A stretch of 64,000 nt of DNA from Halorubrum laminariae (GTDB lineage Archaea > Halobacteriota > Halobacteria > Halobacteriales > Haloferacaceae). How positions within the stretch are numbered: position 1 is the stretch's first letter; each line of letters begins with the position of its first letter. The translations under genes and the position numbers were made by a program. The stretch is taken from the NCBI RefSeq assembly GCF_024494655.1, contig NZ_JANHDL010000003.1, positions 310,001 to 374,000 of the forward strand, read 5' to 3'. Positions 61,681 to 64,000 of the stretch are shown here, in pieces. The notes under the pieces were generated by a model that was given only the letters and a program-made list of their open reading frames with translations, made no database searches and was not told where the DNA came from.

Positions 61681-62580
61681 ATGGCAGCCCTCCAATCGCT
61701 CCGACCGGCAGTCAGCAGCATCGTTCGGAATCCAATACTCGTCGGCGTCGCGGCACTGTTCGCCGTCGCACAGCTCCCGAGCCTCCTCGTTCCGCCGTCT
61801 CGGCCGGTGCTCTCGATGGCCGTCTCGCTCGGGATGTTCGGCGTGTACGTGCTCGTCCTCCCCTTCGCTCAGGGCGGCTTCCTCGGGATGGCGGACGAGG
61901 CGGTCGCCGGTCGGACCCGACTGGGAACGCTCGTCAGCGTCGGCAAGGAACACTACGTCTCCCTGTTGATCGGCTACCTCGTCCTCCTCGCGTTGAACTT
62001 CGCGTTCGGCTTCCTTGCCTTCTTCGGGGGCATGGCCGTCCTCATCGGCGGCGCGTACACCGCCGGCAGCGCGGGATCCGGAGGGTCGAACGCGGGGGGA
62101 ACCGGGGGAATGGGTGGCGTCGAGGCGGGAGCCGGCGGCCTCGGCATTGATCCCGGCGTCCTCGCCGCGGCCGCGCTCGTCGGTCTCGGGCTCCTGCTCG
62201 TGTACTTCCTCGTGACGTTCTTCGTGCAGTTTTACGCGCACGCCGTCGTCCTCGACGACACCGACCTCGTCGCCGGGTTCCGGCGCAGCGCCGGACTCGT
62301 CCGGCACAACCTCCTCAGCGCCGCCGGCTACACTCTGCTCCTCCTCGTGGGAGGGACGGTCTTCGGTGGGATCGCTGCCGTCTCGTCATCCGTGGCCGCG
62401 GTCGTGTTCGGCGGCGGAATGCCCGAGGGCAGTCCGATCGCCGAGCTGCTCCCGACGGCGTCGCCGGTGATCGCGGGGGTCGGTCTGATCGTGTACGTCG
62501 TCCTCATCGGACTCGTCGGCGCGTTCTACGGAACGTACTCGGTCGCGTTCTATCGGTCGATCTCCGATTCCGCCGCGTGA
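61681..62580 (+). CDS. Haloarchaeal multi-pass membrane protein (DUF7847-like)
   Basis: The 299 residues have about six hydrophobic segments, a glycine-rich loop (about 130-155), and a central FVQFYAHAVVLDDTDLVAGFRRSAGLVRHNLLSAAGYTLLLL region. The AHAVVLDD...GFRRSAGLVRHN motif is recurrent in haloarchaeal membrane proteins of the DUF4013/DUF7847 kind. Function is unknown. ATG 61681 is chosen over an upstream ATG at 61654. Confidence 0.65.
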   Translation: MAALQSLRPAVSSIVRNPILVGVAALFAVAQLPSLLVPPSRPVLSMAVSLGMFGVYVLVLPFAQGGFLGMADEAVAGRTRLGTLVSVGKEHYVSLLIGYLVLLALNFAFGFLAFFGGMAVLIGGAYTAGSAGSGGSNAGGTGGMGGVEAGAGGLGIDPGVLAAAALVGLGLLLVYFLVTFFVQFYAHAVVLDDTDLVAGFRRSAGLVRHNLLSAAGYTLLLLVGGTVFGGIAAVSSSVAAVVFGGGMPEGSPIAELLPTASPVIAGVGLIVYVVLIGLVGAFYGTYSVAFYRSISDSAA

Positions 62581-62620
62581 CACCGCCGGACTCCCACGGC
62601 AGCCCCCGATCGTTCCCGAT

Positions 62621-62630
62621 GTTATTTATC
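62621..62630 (+). promoter_or_regulatory. TATA-like element of the REC-GAF-PAS gene
   Basis: GTTATTTATC ends 33 nt before ATG 62663, which is the right spacing for a short-leader transcript. Confidence 0.45.
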
Positions 62631-62662
62631 GTGGCCTGCATTCTCTCGGAGATGCGCGGCCC

Positions 62663-64000
62663 ATGAACTCATCCCCAGACGCGATCAGCGTTCTCCACGT
62701 CGAGGACGATCCGGAACTCGCAGAGATGGTGGCGACGTTCCTCGAACGCGAAGACGACCGGATCGCAGTCGAGACCGCGAGCAACGCGAGCGAGGGACTG
62801 GACCGCATCGACGGCGACATCGACTGCGTTGTCTCCGACTACGACATGCCCGGCCGGAACGGTATCGAGTTCCTCGAAGCCATCCGCGACGATCATCCGG
62901 ACCTCCCCGTCATCCTCTACACGGGCAAGGGCAGCGAGGAGGTCGCGAGCGACGCGATCGCGGCCGGCGTCACGGATTACCTCCAGAAGGAGAGCGGAAC
63001 CGGCCAGTACGCCGTCCTCGCGAACCGGATCACCAACGCGGTCGAGCAGTACCGCACCGGCCAGCGGGCCGCGGAACTCGACCGGATCCGCACGCTCGTA
63101 AGCGACATCAATCAGGCGATCGTGCGTGCGGACTCGCTGACGACGGTCAAAACGCGCGTCTGTGAGATCATCAGCGAGTCCGATCCCTATCTCTTCGCGT
63201 GGATCGGCGAGGTCGATCCCGAGACGAACCGTATCGAACCGCAGGTGTCCGCGGGCAAGGAACGCGGCTACCTCGACGAGATCACCATCACGGCCGACGA
63301 GAGCCCTACCGGACGGGGCCCCGCCGGCACGGCGATCCGCGAACGGCGGGTCGCCGTCTCGCAGAACGTCGCCGAAGATTCCGACTTCGAACCGTGGCAG
63401 GCGGACGCGATCGAGCGGGGGTTCCGAGCGGTCGCCGCCCTCCCGCTCGAATATCAGGACACCCTGTACGGCGTGCTCGCCGTCTACGCCGACCGCCCGA
63501 ACGCCTTCGACGCGAGCGAGCGCGAACTCCTGGCCGAGCTCGGAGACGACGTGGGGCACGTCCTCCACTCGTTCGAGGTGCGATCGAGACTCCGCGCGGA
63601 GCGTGATTTCATCGAGCAGGCGCTCGACTCGCTCAACGACGTCTTCTACGTCATCAACACCGACGGGACGTTCCGCCGGTGGAACGATCACCTCACGGCG
63701 ACCACCGGTTACACGGACGAGGCGCTCGAAGAACTGCAGGCGACCGATCTCTTCCCCGAGGACGAGCAAGCCCGGATCGCCGCGGCGATCGACGAGGTGT
63801 TCGCCACCGGCGAAACGACCGTCGAATCCGCGTTCCTGACCAAAGATGGAACACGCATCCCCTACGAGTTCACCGGGTCACGCCTGACCGACCGCGACGG
63901 CGACCTGATCGGACTCATCGGGATCGGCCGGGATCTCACGGAGCGCAAACACCGCGAACAGCAGTTGGCGCGACTCGTCGATAACCTTCCGGGAATGGTG
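62663..64000 (+). CDS. Response-regulator/GAF/PAS signalling protein, probable histidine kinase (3' partial)
   Basis: The frame is open to the right edge (446 codons visible). It encodes a receiver domain (about 8-122) with acidic pocket VEDD and phospho-acceptor Asp59 in VVSDYDMPG, then a GAF domain (about 140-300: DPYLFAWIGEVDPETNRIEPQVSAGKERGYL...AALPLEYQDTLYGVLAVYADRPNAF), a PAS domain (about 305-425, FYVINTDGTFRRWNDHLTATTGYTDEAL...GRDLTERKHRE) and the start of a second PAS. Haloarchaeal proteins of this order usually finish with HisKA and HATPase domains, or with an HTH_10 output; the ending lies outside the window. Confidence 0.85.
   Translation, partial: MNSSPDAISVLHVEDDPELAEMVATFLEREDDRIAVETASNASEGLDRIDGDIDCVVSDYDMPGRNGIEFLEAIRDDHPDLPVILYTGKGSEEVASDAIAAGVTDYLQKESGTGQYAVLANRITNAVEQYRTGQRAAELDRIRTLVSDINQAIVRADSLTTVKTRVCEIISESDPYLFAWIGEVDPETNRIEPQVSAGKERGYLDEITITADESPTGRGPAGTAIRERRVAVSQNVAEDSDFEPWQADAIERGFRAVAALPLEYQDTLYGVLAVYADRPNAFDASERELLAELGDDVGHVLHSFEVRSRLRAERDFIEQALDSLNDVFYVINTDGTFRRWNDHLTATTGYTDEALEELQATDLFPEDEQARIAAAIDEVFATGETTVESAFLTKDGTRIPYEFTGSRLTDRDGDLIGLIGIGRDLTERKHREQQLARLVDNLPGMV

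Overview
This window is chromosomal DNA from an extremely halophilic archaeon (class Halobacteria, probably Halorubrum-like). The evidence is very GC-rich DNA, proteins loaded with Asp and Glu, archaeal-type ProS, Elp3, TruA and ThiC, haloarchaea-only families (RdfA, SMC-related protein, DUF7345/DUF7096-type and TIGR04206-type membrane proteins), HTH_10 and IclR regulators, and TATA boxes about 25-35 nt before many start codons, as expected for leaderless or short-leader archaeal transcripts. The genus is an inference from general appearance.

Layout. 1-11.5 kb is housekeeping: a YkgJ-type Cys-cluster protein (cut by the window edge), a mini zinc ribbon, two membrane-anchored proteins, prolyl-tRNA synthetase, a CoA-pyrophosphatase-type NUDIX protein, a Bax1/DUF790 nuclease, ThiC, Elp3 and a second NUDIX protein. 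11.5-12.9 kb is a small scar region: a restriction-endonuclease-like gene broken at both ends, a short non-autonomous IS200/IS605-type element and tRNA-Lys(CTT). 13-18.5 kb holds a TrkA-N/DHH fusion, a sugar nucleotidyltransferase, a DsbA-like lipoprotein, TruA and a universal stress protein. After a gene-poor, AT-rich gap come the cell-shape pair rdfA plus an SMC-related coiled-coil protein, then a Zn/Cd-type P-ATPase with its likely HTH_10 regulator.

25.8-56.6 kb is a large catabolic region bounded by two IclR regulators and enoyl-CoA hydratases. It holds a D-2-hydroxyacid dehydrogenase, a ThDP enzyme, malic enzyme, an FAD/Fe-S 2-hydroxyacid dehydrogenase, two CaiB/BaiF CoA-transferases, a D-malate/tartrate dehydrogenase, a complete tripartite tricarboxylate transporter (TctC-TctB-TctA), a thiolase-like protein with its DUF35 partner, a quinone oxidoreductase, an MFS carrier, a glycerate 2-kinase (TtuD/MOFRL family), a LarA-like protein and an SDR. 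Taken together these suggest uptake and breakdown of hydroxy-(di)carboxylic acids such as malate or tartrate into pyruvate and glycerate, plus a CoA-thioester branch. A complete IS1341-type tnpB element sits between the MFS gene and the second iclR.

56.7-64 kb returns to core genes: chorismate synthase, a ZIP metal transporter, a UDP-sugar 6-dehydrogenase, membrane proteins, and a REC-GAF-PAS signalling protein that runs off the right edge. Start codons were chosen from family N-termini, overlaps and TATA spacing. No alignment or database search was run.
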